From Pseudomonas sp. TTU2014-080ASC (lineage in GTDB: Bacteria > Pseudomonadota > Gammaproteobacteria > Pseudomonadales > Pseudomonadaceae): DNA of 64,000 bases. The stretch lies in NCBI RefSeq assembly GCF_001446935.1, contig NZ_LKKK01000001.1, positions 682,001 through 746,000 on the forward strand, in the 5' to 3' direction. Of this stretch, positions 36,391 to 47,477 are shown in pieces. Numbering within the stretch: position 1 is the stretch's first letter; each line of letters starts with the position of its first letter. The notes under the pieces are model-generated. The model searched no databases and was not told the DNA's origin. It saw only the letters and a program-made list of their open reading frames with translations. The translations under genes were made by a program, and so were the position numbers.

Positions 36391-36731
36391 CTGCACTGAC
36401 CGATTTCCGCACTCGCCTGCACAGCGAGCAGTTTGCCTTTGCGGAAACACTGGCCTTTATCGCCGAACATTACGACTACACACCCAGCGCGTTCACCAAT
36501 GGCGGCGTAGAAAACGCAGCAGGCCAAAATGAAGGCTCATGCAAAACCTTAGGCCTGGCTCTGCTCGAAGGCTTCAGCCTTGAGGAAACTCTGCTCTGCT
36601 TCGGCGAGCATTACCGCAGCGTCCTGGCCACACCGCAAGGCACTGACCACGGCAACATCCGCGCCCTGATGAACAATGGCCTGGAAGGCGTAAGCCTCAG
36701 CCAGCAGCCGTTAACCCGCAAAGCAGCCTAA
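36387..36731 (+). CDS. HopJ-family protein
   Basis: A 114-residue protein of the HopJ family. FAETLAFIAEHYDYTPSAF, FTNGGVENAAGQNEGSCK (only the parts quoted) and LLCFGEHYRSVL are the conserved blocks. The name comes from a proposed Pseudomonas syringae type III effector, but the family is widespread in bacteria without type III secretion and in algae, so an intracellular housekeeping role is likely. No secretion signal is visible. It is translationally coupled to the DUF1244 gene and followed by a strong terminator. Confidence 0.87.
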   Translation: MTALTDFRTRLHSEQFAFAETLAFIAEHYDYTPSAFTNGGVENAAGQNEGSCKTLGLALLEGFSLEETLLCFGEHYRSVLATPQGTDHGNIRALMNNGLEGVSLSQQPLTRKAA

Positions 36732-36752
36732 GCCCGCTCTCAGGTTGTTTGC

Positions 36753-36795
36753 CCCAACAAAAACGCCCCGTAATGATCGGGGCGTTTTTGTTGGG
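36753..36795. terminator. Strong bidirectional terminator between the HopJ gene and trxB
   Basis: An 18-base perfect stem (arms 36753-36770 and 36778-36795) with a GC core, A tract on one side and T tract on the other, and a seven-base loop. It serves both convergent transcripts. Confidence 0.93.
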
Positions 36796-36807
36796 AGGTT
36801 CACTTAG

Positions 36808-37830
<1,023 letters not shown>

Positions 37831-38024
37831 GGTAAACGATGTTGAAAAACTGGCGTCAGACTATGCTCTTGGCACAAAGCCCGGAAATTCTCTTTGTTAA
37901 TGCAACGCATAGTCCTGACCTATCAGCCAACTTTATTGAAATTCGTTAACGCGCTTTTCAGAGCCTTTCACCAAGTCGGTAAAGCCGGTAAGGTCGCCGC
38001 GGTAAACCTTTGGAGACTGTTCTA

Positions 38025-38780
38025 ATGCCTGCACCTGTCCTGTCTGGTCCGCAATATCTTAAAGAAGGACTCAAGCTGGTACTCAGCCCCGGCCTGCGGC
38101 TTTTTGTGATACTGCCGGTGCTGATCAATCTGATCGTGTTCACAGGCCTGATCGTGCTGGCCGTGCAGCAATTCAGTGGCTGGGTGGATACGTTTATCCC
38201 GTCGCTGCCATCCTGGCTGTCCTTTCTTGAATACCTGATGTGGCCTTTGTTTGTGGTTCTTGTCCTGGCCTTAGTGTTCTTTACGTTCACCATGCTCGCC
38301 ACGCTGATTGCTGCACCGTTCAACGGTTTTCTCTCAGAAAAGGTTGAGGTGGTTGTCAGAGGCAAAGATGAATTCCCCCCTTTCAGTTGGGGTGAGCTGG
38401 TGGCTATGGTGCCGCGCACCATGGGGCGTGAGATGCGTAAGCTGGCTTACTTCCTGCCCCGTGCGATTCCGCTGCTGATCCTGACCTTTATCCCCGTGGT
38501 CAATCTGGTGGCTGCGCCGCTGTGGATTCTGTTCGGCGTCTGGATGATGGCTATCCAGTACATCGACTACCCGGCGGATAACAACAAAATGAGCTGGCAG
38601 GACATGCTCGCTTGGCTGCGTTCCAACCGCTGGCAGAGTATGAGCTTCGGCGGCATCACCTACCTGGCCCTGATGATCCCTGGTCTCAACGTGCTGATGA
38701 TGCCAGCTGCGGTAGCCGGTGCCACGGTGTTCTGGGTGCGTGAGCGCTCTGAAGCCTCTGTCATCACTTCGCAGCAATAA
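38025..38780 (+). CDS. cysZ: Sulfate permease CysZ
   Basis: A 251-residue inner-membrane protein. It starts with [19 protein letters not shown], as in CysZ, and has four main hydrophobic segments (about 25-50, 70-100, 145-180, 205-235). [12 protein letters not shown] and the [11 protein letters not shown] block are family hallmarks. CysZ is a proton-coupled sulfate importer for cysteine synthesis. GGAG lies nine bases before the ATG at 38025. It diverges from trxB; the region between holds the candidate small RNA. Confidence 0.93.
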   Translation: MPAPVLSGPQYLKEGLKLVLSPGLRLFVILPVLINLIVFTGLIVLAVQQFSGWVDTFIPSLPSWLSFLEYLMWPLFVVLVLALVFFTFTMLATLIAAPFNGFLSEKVEVVVRGKDEFPPFSWGELVAMVPRTMGREMRKLAYFLPRAIPLLILTFIPVVNLVAAPLWILFGVWMMAIQYIDYPADNNKMSWQDMLAWLRSNRWQSMSFGGITYLALMIPGLNVLMMPAAVAGATVFWVRERSEASVITSQQ

Positions 38781-38819
38781 CGTCACACAAACTAAATGGC
38801 AGCAGCCGACACTGCTGCC

Positions 38820-40007
38820 ATGAGCACATCTTCTCTTCGCATCGCCCTGATCAGTGAAACCTTTCCACCTGAAGTAAACGGCGTGGCAAACACCCTTGGC
38901 CGCTTGGTAGATGGCTTGCGCAAGCGTGGGCACACCGTTCAGGTAATCCGCCCGCGACAAAGTTCGGACCAGGGCCTGATGGATGATGCCACGCTACTGA
39001 TTCGTGGCTGGCCCCTACCCGGCTATCCGGGTCTGCAATGGGGGCAGTCGTCTATGCACAAGCTGTTGCACAACTGGAAAAAGCAGCGACCGAATGTGCT
39101 CTACATCGCCACCGAGGGACCGCTGGGGCTATCCGCATTGCGCACTGCGCGTCGCTTGCAGATTCCGGCCGTAACCGGCTTTCACACCAACTTTCAACAG
39201 TACACCGAGCATTACCGTGCCGGTTTGCTGACCAAACTGCTCACCCACTACTTGCGCTGGTTCCACAACCGCTCGCAGATGACTCTGGTGCCTAGCATAA
39301 GCCAGCGGATTGATCTGCAGCGCAAGGGCTACGACAACCTGGAGTTACTTAGTCGTGGCGTGGACAGCCAACTGTTTCACCCCAGCAAACGTAGCAACAG
39401 CCTGCGTGCACAATGGGGCCTGAGTGACGACGACATCGCCGTAATTCATGTCGGGCGGCTGGCCCCGGAAAAGAATCTGGGACTGCTGAGCAAGACCTTT
39501 CACGCCATGCAGTTGGCGCACCCACAGCAAAAAATGAAGCTGATCTTGGTAGGCGACGGGCCGCAACGCAAAAGCCTCGAACAGCAATTACCATCAGCTA
39601 TTTTCTGCGGCATCCAGCGTGGTGAGGCCTTGGCCGAGCATTATGCTTCAGGCGATCTGTTCCTCTTTCCAAGCGTCTCAGAAACCTTTGGCAATGTGGT
39701 GTTGGAGGCGCTGGCATCAGGCCTCGGCGTGGTGACATACGACCTTGCTGCAGCCGCTCTGCATATCCGTCACGGCCACACTGGAGTACTCGCTGCACCG
39801 GGTGATGAAGACGACTTTATCTCTGCCGCCAACTGGCTGCTGGAGAATCGAGAGGCACTGCGTCGAGTGCGCCTTAATGCGCGCAAACATGCGTCGCTAC
39901 AGGGCTGGAATGGAATCGTCGAGCTGTTCGAGCAGCACCTGCGTCAGGCGATGCAACCTGAGTCACGGCTGCCCGAAGCCCACGCCGTCGCACATGAGCG
40001 CCGCTAG
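38820..40007 (+). CDS. Glycosyltransferase family 4 protein
   Basis: About 395 residues from the ATG at 38820 (an in-frame ATG at 38796 is also possible; neither has a clear ribosome binding site). The GT-B fold shows [20 protein letters not shown] near the start, [14 protein letters not shown] at the domain junction and [17 protein letters not shown] with the E-x7-E catalytic pair. Relatives include mannosyl- and glucosyl-transferases acting on lipids. The acceptor is unknown. Its stop codon overlaps the sfsA stop on the other strand at a shared CTAG. Confidence 0.88.
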   Translation: MSTSSLRIALISETFPPEVNGVANTLGRLVDGLRKRGHTVQVIRPRQSSDQGLMDDATLLIRGWPLPGYPGLQWGQSSMHKLLHNWKKQRPNVLYIATEGPLGLSALRTARRLQIPAVTGFHTNFQQYTEHYRAGLLTKLLTHYLRWFHNRSQMTLVPSISQRIDLQRKGYDNLELLSRGVDSQLFHPSKRSNSLRAQWGLSDDDIAVIHVGRLAPEKNLGLLSKTFHAMQLAHPQQKMKLILVGDGPQRKSLEQQLPSAIFCGIQRGEALAEHYASGDLFLFPSVSETFGNVVLEALASGLGVVTYDLAAAALHIRHGHTGVLAAPGDEDDFISAANWLLENREALRRVRLNARKHASLQGWNGIVELFEQHLRQAMQPESRLPEAHAVAHERR

Positions 40008-40711
40008 CTGAGCACCTCAAGACGCCGCACCAGACGGACCTCGCCCGCACTGATGTCAGCGCCATAGGCAAGCACCTCTACGCCCGCGGCTTTGGCCTCG
40101 CGTAGGGCCGCGGCATAGGCTGGATCGATCTCTTCAGCGGGGCGCACTGCGTCTATCTCGCTGAGATTGACGCAATACAGCTGCACCGCCCGCGTGCCGG
40201 AACGCGCCAACGCGGCCAATTCTCGCAGGTGCTTGCTGCCGCGCTCGGTCCGCGCGTCTGGGAAGGCGGCAATCCGGCTGTCAGCAAAACCAAGCGTTAC
40301 GCTTTTGACTTCGATGTAAGCCGGACCATCTGCAAACTCCAGCCGAAAATCGATGCGACTACGCTCCTGCCCATACGGCACTTCGCGCTTGAGCGCAGCA
40401 AAGCCGTTCAGCTCAGAGATCACACCTGCATTAAGCGCCTCTTCAACCAAGGCATTGGCGCGACCGGTATTGATCACCGCCAGGCGTCCGTGAGGCGTCT
40501 CGCCCACCTCCCAGGTGCCCGGCAGTTTGCGCTTGGGGTCATTGCTGCGGCTGAACCAAACCTTAGCCCCTTCAGCCATGCAATTGAGCATCGAACCGGT
40601 ATTGGGGCAGTGAATGGTCAGCAGCTCGCCGCTGCTGGTTTCAATATCTGCCAGAAAGCGCTTGTAGCGGCGCAGCAGGCGACCCTCTTCCAGCGGCGGA
40701 TCAAAGCGCAT
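40004..40711 (-). CDS. sfsA: SfsA (sugar fermentation stimulation protein) homologue
   Basis: A 235-residue Sfs[26 protein letters not shown] [14 protein letters not shown], and [24 protein letters not shown] are the family blocks. The latter part resembles a PD-(D/E)XK-type nuclease fold (E-x-K in IEVKSV). E. coli SfsA was linked to maltose metabolism and may bind DNA. The ATG lies 11 bases inside the end of the aminotransferase gene, so the two are coupled. The gene pair next to dksA is a typical pseudomonad arrangement. Confidence 0.93.
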   Translation of the reverse strand: MRFDPPLEEGRLLRRYKRFLADIETSSGELLTIHCPNTGSMLNCMAEGAKVWFSRSNDPKRKLPGTWEVGETPHGRLAVINTGRANALVEEALNAGVISELNGFAALKREVPYGQERSRIDFRLEFADGPAYIEVKSVTLGFADSRIAAFPDARTERGSKHLRELAALARSGTRAVQLYCVNLSEIDAVRPAEEIDPAYAAALREAKAAGVEVLAYGADISAGEVRLVRRLEVLS

Positions 40712-41885
40712 GGCTGGCCTGCCAGGTTTTCAAACCACGGGCGATGCGCTCTACAGCCTGTTCAAGGCGCGGCAGGTCTTGCGTATAAGCAAAGCGCACA
40801 TGTTGTGTGGCCAGGTAACGACCAAAATCCAGCCCAGGGGTAAAGGCCACATGCTCGGTCTCCAGAAAGTGCTGGCAGAAAGCAAAGGCATCGCCGCCAA
40901 AGGCGCTGATGTCTGCATATAAATAGAATGCACCTTCCGGCTCAACCGCAATCTTGAAGCCCAGCTCGCGCAGCGCAGGCAACAAATAATCACGACGCTG
41001 GGCGAAGGCGGCGCGTCGTTCTTCCAGAATCGCCAGGGTATCGGCCTGGAAGCAGGCCAGCGCAGCATGCTGGGCCATTGATGGCGCACTGATATAGAGA
41101 TTCTGTGCCAGCTTTTCCAGCTCAGGCACTGCTTCAGGCGGTGCCACCAGCCAACCCAGACGCCAGCCAGTCATGCCGAAATATTTCGAGAAACTATTTA
41201 ATACGAAGGCTTCATCATCTACCTCCAGCACGCTGGCGGCATCCAGACCGTAGGTCAGGCCATGGTAAATCTCATCCACCACCAGATGTCCGCCCCGCTC
41301 TTTCAGCGTTCTGGACAGCCCGGCCAACTCCTCCCGGCTGAGCACCGTGCCGGTCGGGTTAGCCGGTGAGGCGACCAACGCGCCGACACTTTGCGAGTCC
41401 CAATAACGCTCCACCAGCTCAGGCGTCAGTTGATACCGCACCTCCGGCCCCACTGGCACCAGCTGCGCAGCCCCTTCAACCAAACGCAGGAAGTGGCGGT
41501 TGCAGGGATAGCCCGGATCGGCCAGCAACCAGTGTTTACCAGGGTCGACCAAAAGGCTGGAGGCCAGTAACAGGGCGCCTGAGCCGCCGGGCGTGATCAA
41601 AATTCGCTGCGGATCAATGCTCAGGTTATAACGCTGCTGATAAAACCCGGCGATGGCTTCACGCAACGCAGGCAGACCGCGCGCGGCAGTGTAGCTGGTG
41701 TGGCCAGCAGCCAGCGCCGCCTGGCCAGCCGCCACGATCGGCGCGGCAGTGGTGAAGTCCGGCTCACCGATTTCCAGATGAATGACATCATGGCCATCGG
41801 CCTGAAGCTGATTGGCCCGAGCCAGCAACGCCATGACATGAAAGGGTTCGATGGCACGACTACGTGCGCTATAAGTGAAAGCCAT
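40701..41885 (-). CDS. PLP-dependent class I/II aminotransferase
   Basis: A 394-residue fold type I aminotransferase. The PLP lysine is Lys234 in [24 protein letters not shown] with Asn, [10 protein letters not shown] with Asp and Tyr, and [14 protein letters not shown] with the carboxylate Arg complete the active site. It resembles AspC/alanine-type transaminases of pseudomonads; substrate unknown. It is divergent to dksA with 196 bases between and precedes sfsA with an 11-base overlap. Confidence 0.9.
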   Translation of the reverse strand: MAFTYSARSRAIEPFHVMALLARANQLQADGHDVIHLEIGEPDFTTAAPIVAAGQAALAAGHTSYTAARGLPALREAIAGFYQQRYNLSIDPQRILITPGGSGALLLASSLLVDPGKHWLLADPGYPCNRHFLRLVEGAAQLVPVGPEVRYQLTPELVERYWDSQSVGALVASPANPTGTVLSREELAGLSRTLKERGGHLVVDEIYHGLTYGLDAASVLEVDDEAFVLNSFSKYFGMTGWRLGWLVAPPEAVPELEKLAQNLYISAPSMAQHAALACFQADTLAILEERRAAFAQRRDYLLPALRELGFKIAVEPEGAFYLYADISAFGGDAFAFCQHFLETEHVAFTPGLDFGRYLATQHVRFAYTQDLPRLEQAVERIARGLKTWQASHAL

Positions 41886-42081
41886 GTGAATGCCTGAAGA
41901 GGGTGAAATAGAGCGATTCTAAACCATGGTCTCGGGCAAACGGCACCGCCTTCGTCAACAGGGAGTAGCGTTGGGCATATTGTTCTGGTAAGTTCGCCCG
42001 CTTGCAGGCGCAGGGCCGACATGATGTCGGCGAGGGATACCGTCCTGTGCGGGGATAAGAAAGAGTGAGAGGCGGCCATCT

Positions 42082-42525
42082 ATGCCCACTAAAGCAAAAG
42101 CGAAAAGCAGTCATCTAACTCGTGGCTTCGAACCTTATAAGGAAACTAAAGGTGAGGAGTACATGAGTGAGCCGATGCGCGCCCACTTCACCGGCATCCT
42201 CAATAAGTGGAAGCTGGAACTGATGGAGGAAGTTGATCGTACCGTGCATCACATGCAGGACGAGGCGGCCAACTTTCCTGACCCGGCAGACCGGGCCAGC
42301 CAGGAAGAAGAATTCAGCCTTGAGCTGCGCGCCCGCGACCGCGAGCGCAAACTGATCAAAAAGATCGACGAAACACTGACCTTGATCGAAGAAAACGAAT
42401 ACGGTTGGTGTGACTCGTGCGGCGTTGAGATCGGCATCCGCCGTCTGGAAGCCCGCCCGACTGCCACGCTCTGCATTGACTGCAAGACGCTGGCAGAGAT
42501 CAAAGAAAAGCAGATCGGCTCCTGA
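42082..42525 (+). CDS. dksA: RNA polymerase-binding transcription factor DksA
   Basis: A 147-residue DksA. The coiled-coil hairpin spans about 30-105 with the acidic tip [13 protein letters not shown], including the Asp-Ala-Asp residues that reach the polymerase active site through the secondary channel. The four-cysteine zinc finger is CDSCGVEIG and [10 protein letters not shown]. It works with ppGpp to repress rRNA promoters and activate amino acid genes. Length matches pseudomonad DksA. A UUCG-loop terminator follows, and gluQRS starts 63 bases on, a conserved arrangement in gammaproteobacteria. Confidence 0.97.
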   Translation: MPTKAKAKSSHLTRGFEPYKETKGEEYMSEPMRAHFTGILNKWKLELMEEVDRTVHHMQDEAANFPDPADRASQEEEFSLELRARDRERKLIKKIDETLTLIEENEYGWCDSCGVEIGIRRLEARPTATLCIDCKTLAEIKEKQIGS

Positions 42526-42533
42526 TCTGACCC

Positions 42534-42562
42534 AAAGGGTGCTTCGGCACCCTTTGTTGTTT
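42534..42562 (+). terminator. Terminator between dksA and gluQRS
   Basis: AAAGGGTGC and GCACCCTTT flank a TTCG tetraloop, followed by GTTGTTTC. In E. coli a terminator between these genes likewise limits read-through into gluQRS (established for E. coli, inferred here). Confidence 0.9.
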
Positions 42563-42588
42563 CTGGCCTGCTGTATTTGTTGCCTGCT

Positions 42589-43476
42589 ATGAACAGACCT
42601 GCCTATATCGGGCGCTTTGCCCCTACGCCCAGTGGCTACCTGCACTTCGGCTCGCTGGTTGCCGCCCTTGCCTCCTATCTTGACGCACGCGCCGCCAACG
42701 GCAAATGGCTGCTGCGCATGGAAGATATTGATCCGCCCAGAGAAATGCCGGGCGCACAGGCTGCGATTCTGCAAACCCTGGAAACCTATGGTTTCGAATG
42801 GGACGGCGAAGTGGTCAGGCAAAGTGAGCGACATGACGCTTATCAGGCACTGATCGACAAACTGCTTAGCCAAGGGCTGGCTTACGCCTGCACCTGCTCG
42901 CGCAAACAGCTGGAAGGCACCAACGGTATTTATCCCGGCACTTGCCGCAACGCCGGCCATGGTTTTGATAACGCTGCCATCCGCATCCGCGTGCCGGAGC
43001 TGATCTACCAATTTACTGATCGTGTGCAGGGCGAGTTCCGCCAGCATCTGGGCCGAGAATCCGGGGACTTCATCATCCGCCGCCGCGACGGTCTGTATGC
43101 TTATCAACTGGCCGTGGTGCTGGATGATGCCTGGCAAGGCGTGACCGACATCGTGCGCGGTGCTGACCTGCTCGACTCCACCCCACGCCATCTGTATCTG
43201 CAGGAATTGCTCGGCCTGCCGCAACCACGTTATCTGCATGTGCCGCTGCTGACTCAGCCAGACGGGCACAAGCTGGGCAAATCCTACCGTTCACCGCCCT
43301 TACCCTCCGACCAGGCTACACCGCTGCTGATTCGTGCCCTGCGTGCGCTCGGCCAAAAAGTGCCCGATGGCGCAGCCTATGGCCAGCCAGCAGAGCTGTT
43401 GAAATGGGCAATTGAGCGCTGGGACGCTGGGCGCATCCCACGCGTGCTGAGCATGCCGGAAGCTCAACTCGATTAA
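42589..43476 (+). CDS. gluQ: Glutamyl-Q tRNA(Asp) synthetase
   Basis: A 295-residue shortened glutamyl-tRNA synthetase without the anticodon-binding domain. APTPSGYLHFG is the HIGH-like motif (13-20) and DGHKLGKSYRSP contains the KMSKS equivalent. Zinc ligands are the CTCSRKQLEG and YPGTC cysteines plus Tyr. It attaches glutamate to queuosine at position 34 of tRNA(Asp). Start at the ATG at 42589 is preferred over upstream TTG codons. It follows the dksA terminator. Confidence 0.93.
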   Translation: MNRPAYIGRFAPTPSGYLHFGSLVAALASYLDARAANGKWLLRMEDIDPPREMPGAQAAILQTLETYGFEWDGEVVRQSERHDAYQALIDKLLSQGLAYACTCSRKQLEGTNGIYPGTCRNAGHGFDNAAIRIRVPELIYQFTDRVQGEFRQHLGRESGDFIIRRRDGLYAYQLAVVLDDAWQGVTDIVRGADLLDSTPRHLYLQELLGLPQPRYLHVPLLTQPDGHKLGKSYRSPPLPSDQATPLLIRALRALGQKVPDGAAYGQPAELLKWAIERWDAGRIPRVLSMPEAQLD

Positions 43477-43497
43477 GCGAGCCTCCGGCAACAGGCG

Positions 43498-45141
43498 TTA
43501 CAGCGCAGCGCTGACCAGCGCCTGCGCTTCGCTGAAGATACGTTGGAGATGGGCTTCGTCGCGGAAGCTTTCGGCGTAGATCTTGTAGATATCCTCAGTG
43601 CCGGACGGACGCGCAGCAAACCAGCCGCCTTCGCTAATCACCTTGATGCCACCGATCCCCGCGCCATTGCCCGGTGCCTTGTCCAGCACCTGAACGATGG
43701 CATCACCCGCCAGCTCGCTGTTGCGCACTTGGGCTGCCGACAGTTTGCTCAGAGCGGCCTTCTGCTGCGGCGTTGCCGGAGCATCCTGACGATCAGCCCA
43801 AATGGCACCGAACTCGTTTTCCAGGCCGCGATACAGCTCGCCCGGATCACGCTCGCGCACAGCGGTCATTTCCGCAGCCAGCAGGGCCAGAGCGATGCCG
43901 TCCTTATCCGTCGTCCAGACCTGACCATCACGGCGCAGGAAAGTGGCACCGGCACTCTCCTCGCCACCAAAGCCCAGCGAGCCGTCAAACAGGCCGCTGG
44001 CGAACCATTTAAAGCCCACCGGCACCTCCTGCAACGGACGCCCCAGACGCAGCGCCACGCGGTCAATCATCGCGCTGCTGACCAAGGTCTTACCCACAGC
44101 AGCACCCGCACTCCATTGAGGGCGATTCTGGAACAGATAGTCGATGGCAACGCTTAGGAAGTGGTTCGCCGGCATCAGGCCGACGCTCGGCGTGACGATG
44201 CCGTGGCGGTCGTAATCGGTATCGCAGGCAAAGGCGATGTCGTAGCCGTTCTTCAGGCCGATCAGACGCTGCATGGCGTGACTAGACGACGGGTCCATAC
44301 GGATCTGTCCGTCCCAATCCAGACTCATAAAAGCGAACTGCGGATCAATCACCTGGCTGACCACATCCAGATTCAGGCCGTATTGCTCAGCAATGCGCCC
44401 CCAGTAATGCACACCAGCCCCACCAAGCGGGTCAACGCCCAAACGCAGACCAGCGCTGCGGATCGGGTCAAAGTCGATGACATTGCCCAGATCATTCACA
44501 TAGCTGCTCAGGTAATCGTACTCACGCACGTTATCCGCCTGGCGCGCCTGAGCCAGCGGCATGCGCTTGACCTCACGCAGGCCGCCTTCCAGCAACGCAT
44601 TGGCACGGTTCTGAATCCAGGTGGTGATGTCGCTATCGGCTGGGCCGCCATTGGTAGGGTTGTACTTGAAGCCGCCGCAATCCGGCGGGTTGTGCGATGG
44701 AGTAATCACAATGCCATCCGCCAGAGCGCTGCTGCGCCCGCGGTTGTGCACCAGAATCGCCTGAGACACGGCCGGAGTCGGAGTGAATTCGCCGCCTGCC
44801 GAAATCAGCGTGTGCACGCCGTTAGCCGCCAACACTTCAATGGCGCTTTCCAGGGCCGGATGGGACAGTGCATGGGTGTCAGCGCCGATAAACAACGGCC
44901 CGGTGATGCCCTGAGCAGCGCGGTACTCGCAAATAGCCTGACTAATCGCCAGTACGTGCTGCTCGTTAAAGCTGCCACTGAAGGAGCTGCCGCGATGCCC
45001 TGAGGTGCCAAACGCAACACGTTGGGTCTGATTAGACGGATCAGGCTGCTGTTCGTAGTAAGCCGCCAGCAAGCGTTCAATATTGGTCAACATCGTTGCC
45101 GGAGCCGGCTGCCCTGCCAGCGGATGAATGCGATCGCTCAC
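43498..45141 (-). CDS. pgm: Phosphoglucomutase (alpha-D-glucose-specific)
   Basis: A 547-residue phosphohexomutase. The phosphoserine loop is [11 protein letters not shown] with Ser149; the metal site is CDTDYDRHG; the sugar loop is GGEESAG; the phosphate loop is [10 protein letters not shown]. The start (IHPLAGQPA) and length match E. coli Pgm, which interconverts glucose 1- and 6-phosphate, and not AlgC. It links central metabolism to glycogen, trehalose and surface polysaccharide precursors. It is divergent from the next gene and converges with gluQRS 21 bases apart. Confidence 0.95.
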   Translation of the reverse strand: MSDRIHPLAGQPAPATMLTNIERLLAAYYEQQPDPSNQTQRVAFGTSGHRGSSFSGSFNEQHVLAISQAICEYRAAQGITGPLFIGADTHALSHPALESAIEVLAANGVHTLISAGGEFTPTPAVSQAILVHNRGRSSALADGIVITPSHNPPDCGGFKYNPTNGGPADSDITTWIQNRANALLEGGLREVKRMPLAQARQADNVREYDYLSSYVNDLGNVIDFDPIRSAGLRLGVDPLGGAGVHYWGRIAEQYGLNLDVVSQVIDPQFAFMSLDWDGQIRMDPSSSHAMQRLIGLKNGYDIAFACDTDYDRHGIVTPSVGLMPANHFLSVAIDYLFQNRPQWSAGAAVGKTLVSSAMIDRVALRLGRPLQEVPVGFKWFASGLFDGSLGFGGEESAGATFLRRDGQVWTTDKDGIALALLAAEMTAVRERDPGELYRGLENEFGAIWADRQDAPATPQQKAALSKLSAAQVRNSELAGDAIVQVLDKAPGNGAGIGGIKVISEGGWFAARPSGTEDIYKIYAESFRDEAHLQRIFSEAQALVSAAL

Positions 45142-45266
45142 ACAAACTCCATAGTACAGTTCTTAAAAAACGCGCAGCTTAACAGCCCGTCGGCGCGAAA
45201 CGCAGCGCCTGTCGACGGATTTCGGGCTATCCTTTGCGACCATTTGTTTGCCGCAGGATTCACCCT

Positions 45267-45803
45267 ATGAAAAACCAGCTCGAAGAATTGATCAGCAAAA
45301 TTAGCTCGGGCTGCATGTTGCCAGAAGAAGTCGCCAAGATCGCCGACGAAGCTGCCCAAGCTTACGCCGACCCGCAGGCTTTTCTGGCCGCAAACCCGGA
45401 TATCAACTACGACGACACCTTCCCGATCCCGCTGGGCGAATGGATGATTGTCGGCAGCCTGCCGGAGACCGTGCTGTTCCAAGCTGACAGCTATGAAGAG
45501 CTGTTCAAGCAGATCACCGAATCCTTCGGCCCTGAAGTCAACTTCGTACTCAAGCCCAAGCAACTGGCCAAGACTGAGGCACTGAAAGCCCTGAACCGTA
45601 TTCAGGTGCAGCTCTCCAGCCTGTCGCCGGAAACCAAAGGCTATGTACTGGTGGACTTCAGCGAACCGCTGGATGACGAACTACAAGCCGTGCTGGTCTA
45701 CACCACCGATCTGCCTCGGGTGATGGAGTTGGCCGTAGAAGTAGGGATTTACGCAGCGCCCGCCTATGAGGCACTGAAAGCAGCGCAGAGTGAAGCAGAG
45801 TAA
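45267..45803 (+). CDS. Conserved acidic protein of unknown function (178 aa)
   Basis: I do not recognise a named domain. The protein is acidic and cytoplasmic, with no signal peptide. Blocks worth noting are FPIPLGEWMIVGSLPETVLFQ, split by short turns, and ETKGYVLVDFSEPLDDELQAV. It seems alpha/beta in make-up. AGGA lies eight bases before the ATG at 45267. It is divergent from pgm, with 125 bases between, and is followed by a hairpin. Similar proteins occur in pseudomonads. Confidence 0.8.
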   Translation: MKNQLEELISKISSGCMLPEEVAKIADEAAQAYADPQAFLAANPDINYDDTFPIPLGEWMIVGSLPETVLFQADSYEELFKQITESFGPEVNFVLKPKQLAKTEALKALNRIQVQLSSLSPETKGYVLVDFSEPLDDELQAVLVYTTDLPRVMELAVEVGIYAAPAYEALKAAQSEAE

Positions 45804-45812
45804 GCACAGCAC

Positions 45813-45837
45813 CAGCAGCGCCAATGCGGCGCTGCTG
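45813..45837. terminator. Hairpin between convergent genes
   Basis: CAGCAGCGCC and GGCGCTGCTG make a ten-base GC-rich stem with a five-base loop, between the 178-residue gene and the KASIII gene. No clear T run; probably a weak bidirectional terminator. Confidence 0.5.
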
Positions 45838-45849
45838 ATCTAAAGCGGA

Positions 45850-46977
45850 TTAGCGCTTGCGCAGAATCACGCTGCCGATGGAGTAACCGGCACCGAACGA
45901 GCTCAGCACACCCAGCGCACCAGACGGTAGATCGTCCTGATGCTTGTGCAGTGCAATCACCGAACCGGCCGAACTGGTGTTGGCGTAAGTATCCAGAATC
46001 ACCGGAGCCTCATGCGGCTCAGCATCACGCCCCAACAGCTTGCGGATGATCAGCAGGTTCATGTTGAGGTTGGCCTGGTGCAGCCAGAAACGCTTCACAT
46101 CGTTAACGTTGAGGTTGTTCTCCTGCAGGTGCGTCGCGATCTGCTCGGCCACCATCGGGCACACCTCTTTGAACACCTTGCGACCTTCCTGCACAAATAG
46201 CTTGTCGACAGCGCCTATGCCCTCTTCCGCACAGCGGTTGAGGAAGCCGAAGTTGTTGCGGATGTTGTTGCTGAACTGAGTCGCCAGTTTGGTGCTGACG
46301 ATGTCGAACTGATGCTTGGAGGTGGCCTGATCGGCACGCTCAACAATCACTGCAGTGGCCGCATCACCAAAGATAAAGTGGCTGTCGCGGTCGCGGAAGT
46401 TCAAATGGCCAGTACAAATTTCCGGGTTAACCAACAGCACCGCACGGGCTTGGCCCAGCTGCACGCTGTTGGCTGCGGCTTGCAGGCCAAAGGTCGCCGA
46501 CGAGCAAGCGACGTTCATGTCATAGCCAAAACCGTTGATGCCCAGCGCAGCCTGAACCTCAATGGCCACAGCCGGATAAGCACGTTGCAGGTTGGAGCAA
46601 GCGACGATTACACCGTCGATATCCGCAGCCGTACGACCGGCCCGCTCAAGGGCTTCTTTGGCGGCAACTACAGCCATCTCGCAGAGGATGCCCCACTCGT
46701 CGTTGCTGCGCTCTGGAATGCGCGGGGTCATGCGCTGCGGGTCAAGGATGCCATCACGATCAATGACAAAACGGCTCTTGATGCCTGACGCTTTTTCAAT
46801 AAAGGCACTGCTGGATTCATTCAGTGCCTCAACTTCACCGCTGGCAATAGCAGCAGCATTGTCGGCATTGAATTGCTGCACATAGGCGTTGAAGGCCGCC
46901 ACCAACTCATCGTTGGAAATGCTATTTGCAGGGGTGTACAACCCGGTACCGCTGATAACGACGTTGTGCACGGTCAT
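45850..46977 (-). CDS. Beta-ketoacyl-ACP synthase III family enzyme
   Basis: A 375-residue KASIII. The catalytic triad is Cys158 (VACSSATFG), His300 (FWLHQAN) and Asn332 (YANTSSAG). It is longer than FabH (about 320) because of an insert near 35-90. This size and the [15 protein letters not shown] start fit the pseudomonad enzyme (PA3286 in P. aeruginosa, from memory) that condenses octanoyl-CoA with malonyl-ACP and so recycles beta-oxidation products into fatty acid synthesis. It is alone on its strand, followed by a hairpin. Confidence 0.88.
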   Translation of the reverse strand: MTVHNVVISGTGLYTPANSISNDELVAAFNAYVQQFNADNAAAIASGEVEALNESSSAFIEKASGIKSRFVIDRDGILDPQRMTPRIPERSNDEWGILCEMAVVAAKEALERAGRTAADIDGVIVACSNLQRAYPAVAIEVQAALGINGFGYDMNVACSSATFGLQAAANSVQLGQARAVLLVNPEICTGHLNFRDRDSHFIFGDAATAVIVERADQATSKHQFDIVSTKLATQFSNNIRNNFGFLNRCAEEGIGAVDKLFVQEGRKVFKEVCPMVAEQIATHLQENNLNVNDVKRFWLHQANLNMNLLIIRKLLGRDAEPHEAPVILDTYANTSSAGSVIALHKHQDDLPSGALGVLSSFGAGYSIGSVILRKR

Positions 46978-47477
46978 TCCTCTTGTTCATCGCCACAGGC
47001 AGCGATCAATTATGCAAAAGCCCCGATCCAACAACCGGGGCAAAAGTCGGGGGGACAGGTACTGTTATGGATTCGATTTAATTGACCTGTATGAACGTTA
47101 GATTCTGCCACACCAAAGGCTTATCCGTCCGCTCACTCGATCAGGTTATATGCACCAAACTACCCGTTATCAGGGCAAAAATGCCAGCAAAGTGGGCGAA
47201 CATGGCATTTCCGCATGCTCAATAGTGCGCTCCAAGATGCCCCACGCACAGCTACAGACTGCGCCTGGCAATGCCTTGGGGATTGACTAATAAGTCACGG
47301 CATGAAAAAAGATTAGAACGGCTTCACAAATAGTACGAAGTTACCTGGTTGCCATTTGCCGGCATTGACTACGGTCTACCGCCCCTAACGCTTCGAACCA
47401 TCCTGAACCGTACGCTTTGCGATCTGTGTCGGCTGGGCTGATCCAGCCGTGTTGTCACACTTGCTCTGGAATTTCAG
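46978..47477. other. Gene-free 500-base region
   Basis: No supportable gene. Visible elements: a GCCCCG/CGGGGC hairpin with T run on the minus strand (47020-47041), close upstream of the KASIII start, and an ACAGGT/ACCTGT inverted repeat (47055-47090) in an AT-rich patch. The promoters of the KASIII gene (leftward) and the solute-binding protein (rightward) must lie here. The remainder (47100-47450) shows nothing I can name and could be decayed coding sequence. Confidence 0.55.

Noticed and set aside
36387..36731. Calling the HopJ-family protein a type III effector
   Set aside because: No type III secretion genes or signal are present and the family is widespread in non-pathogens.
42115..43269. 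Open frame of 384 codons on the minus strand across dksA and gluQRS
   Set aside because: It lies opposite two well-identified genes and has no start signal or family resemblance.
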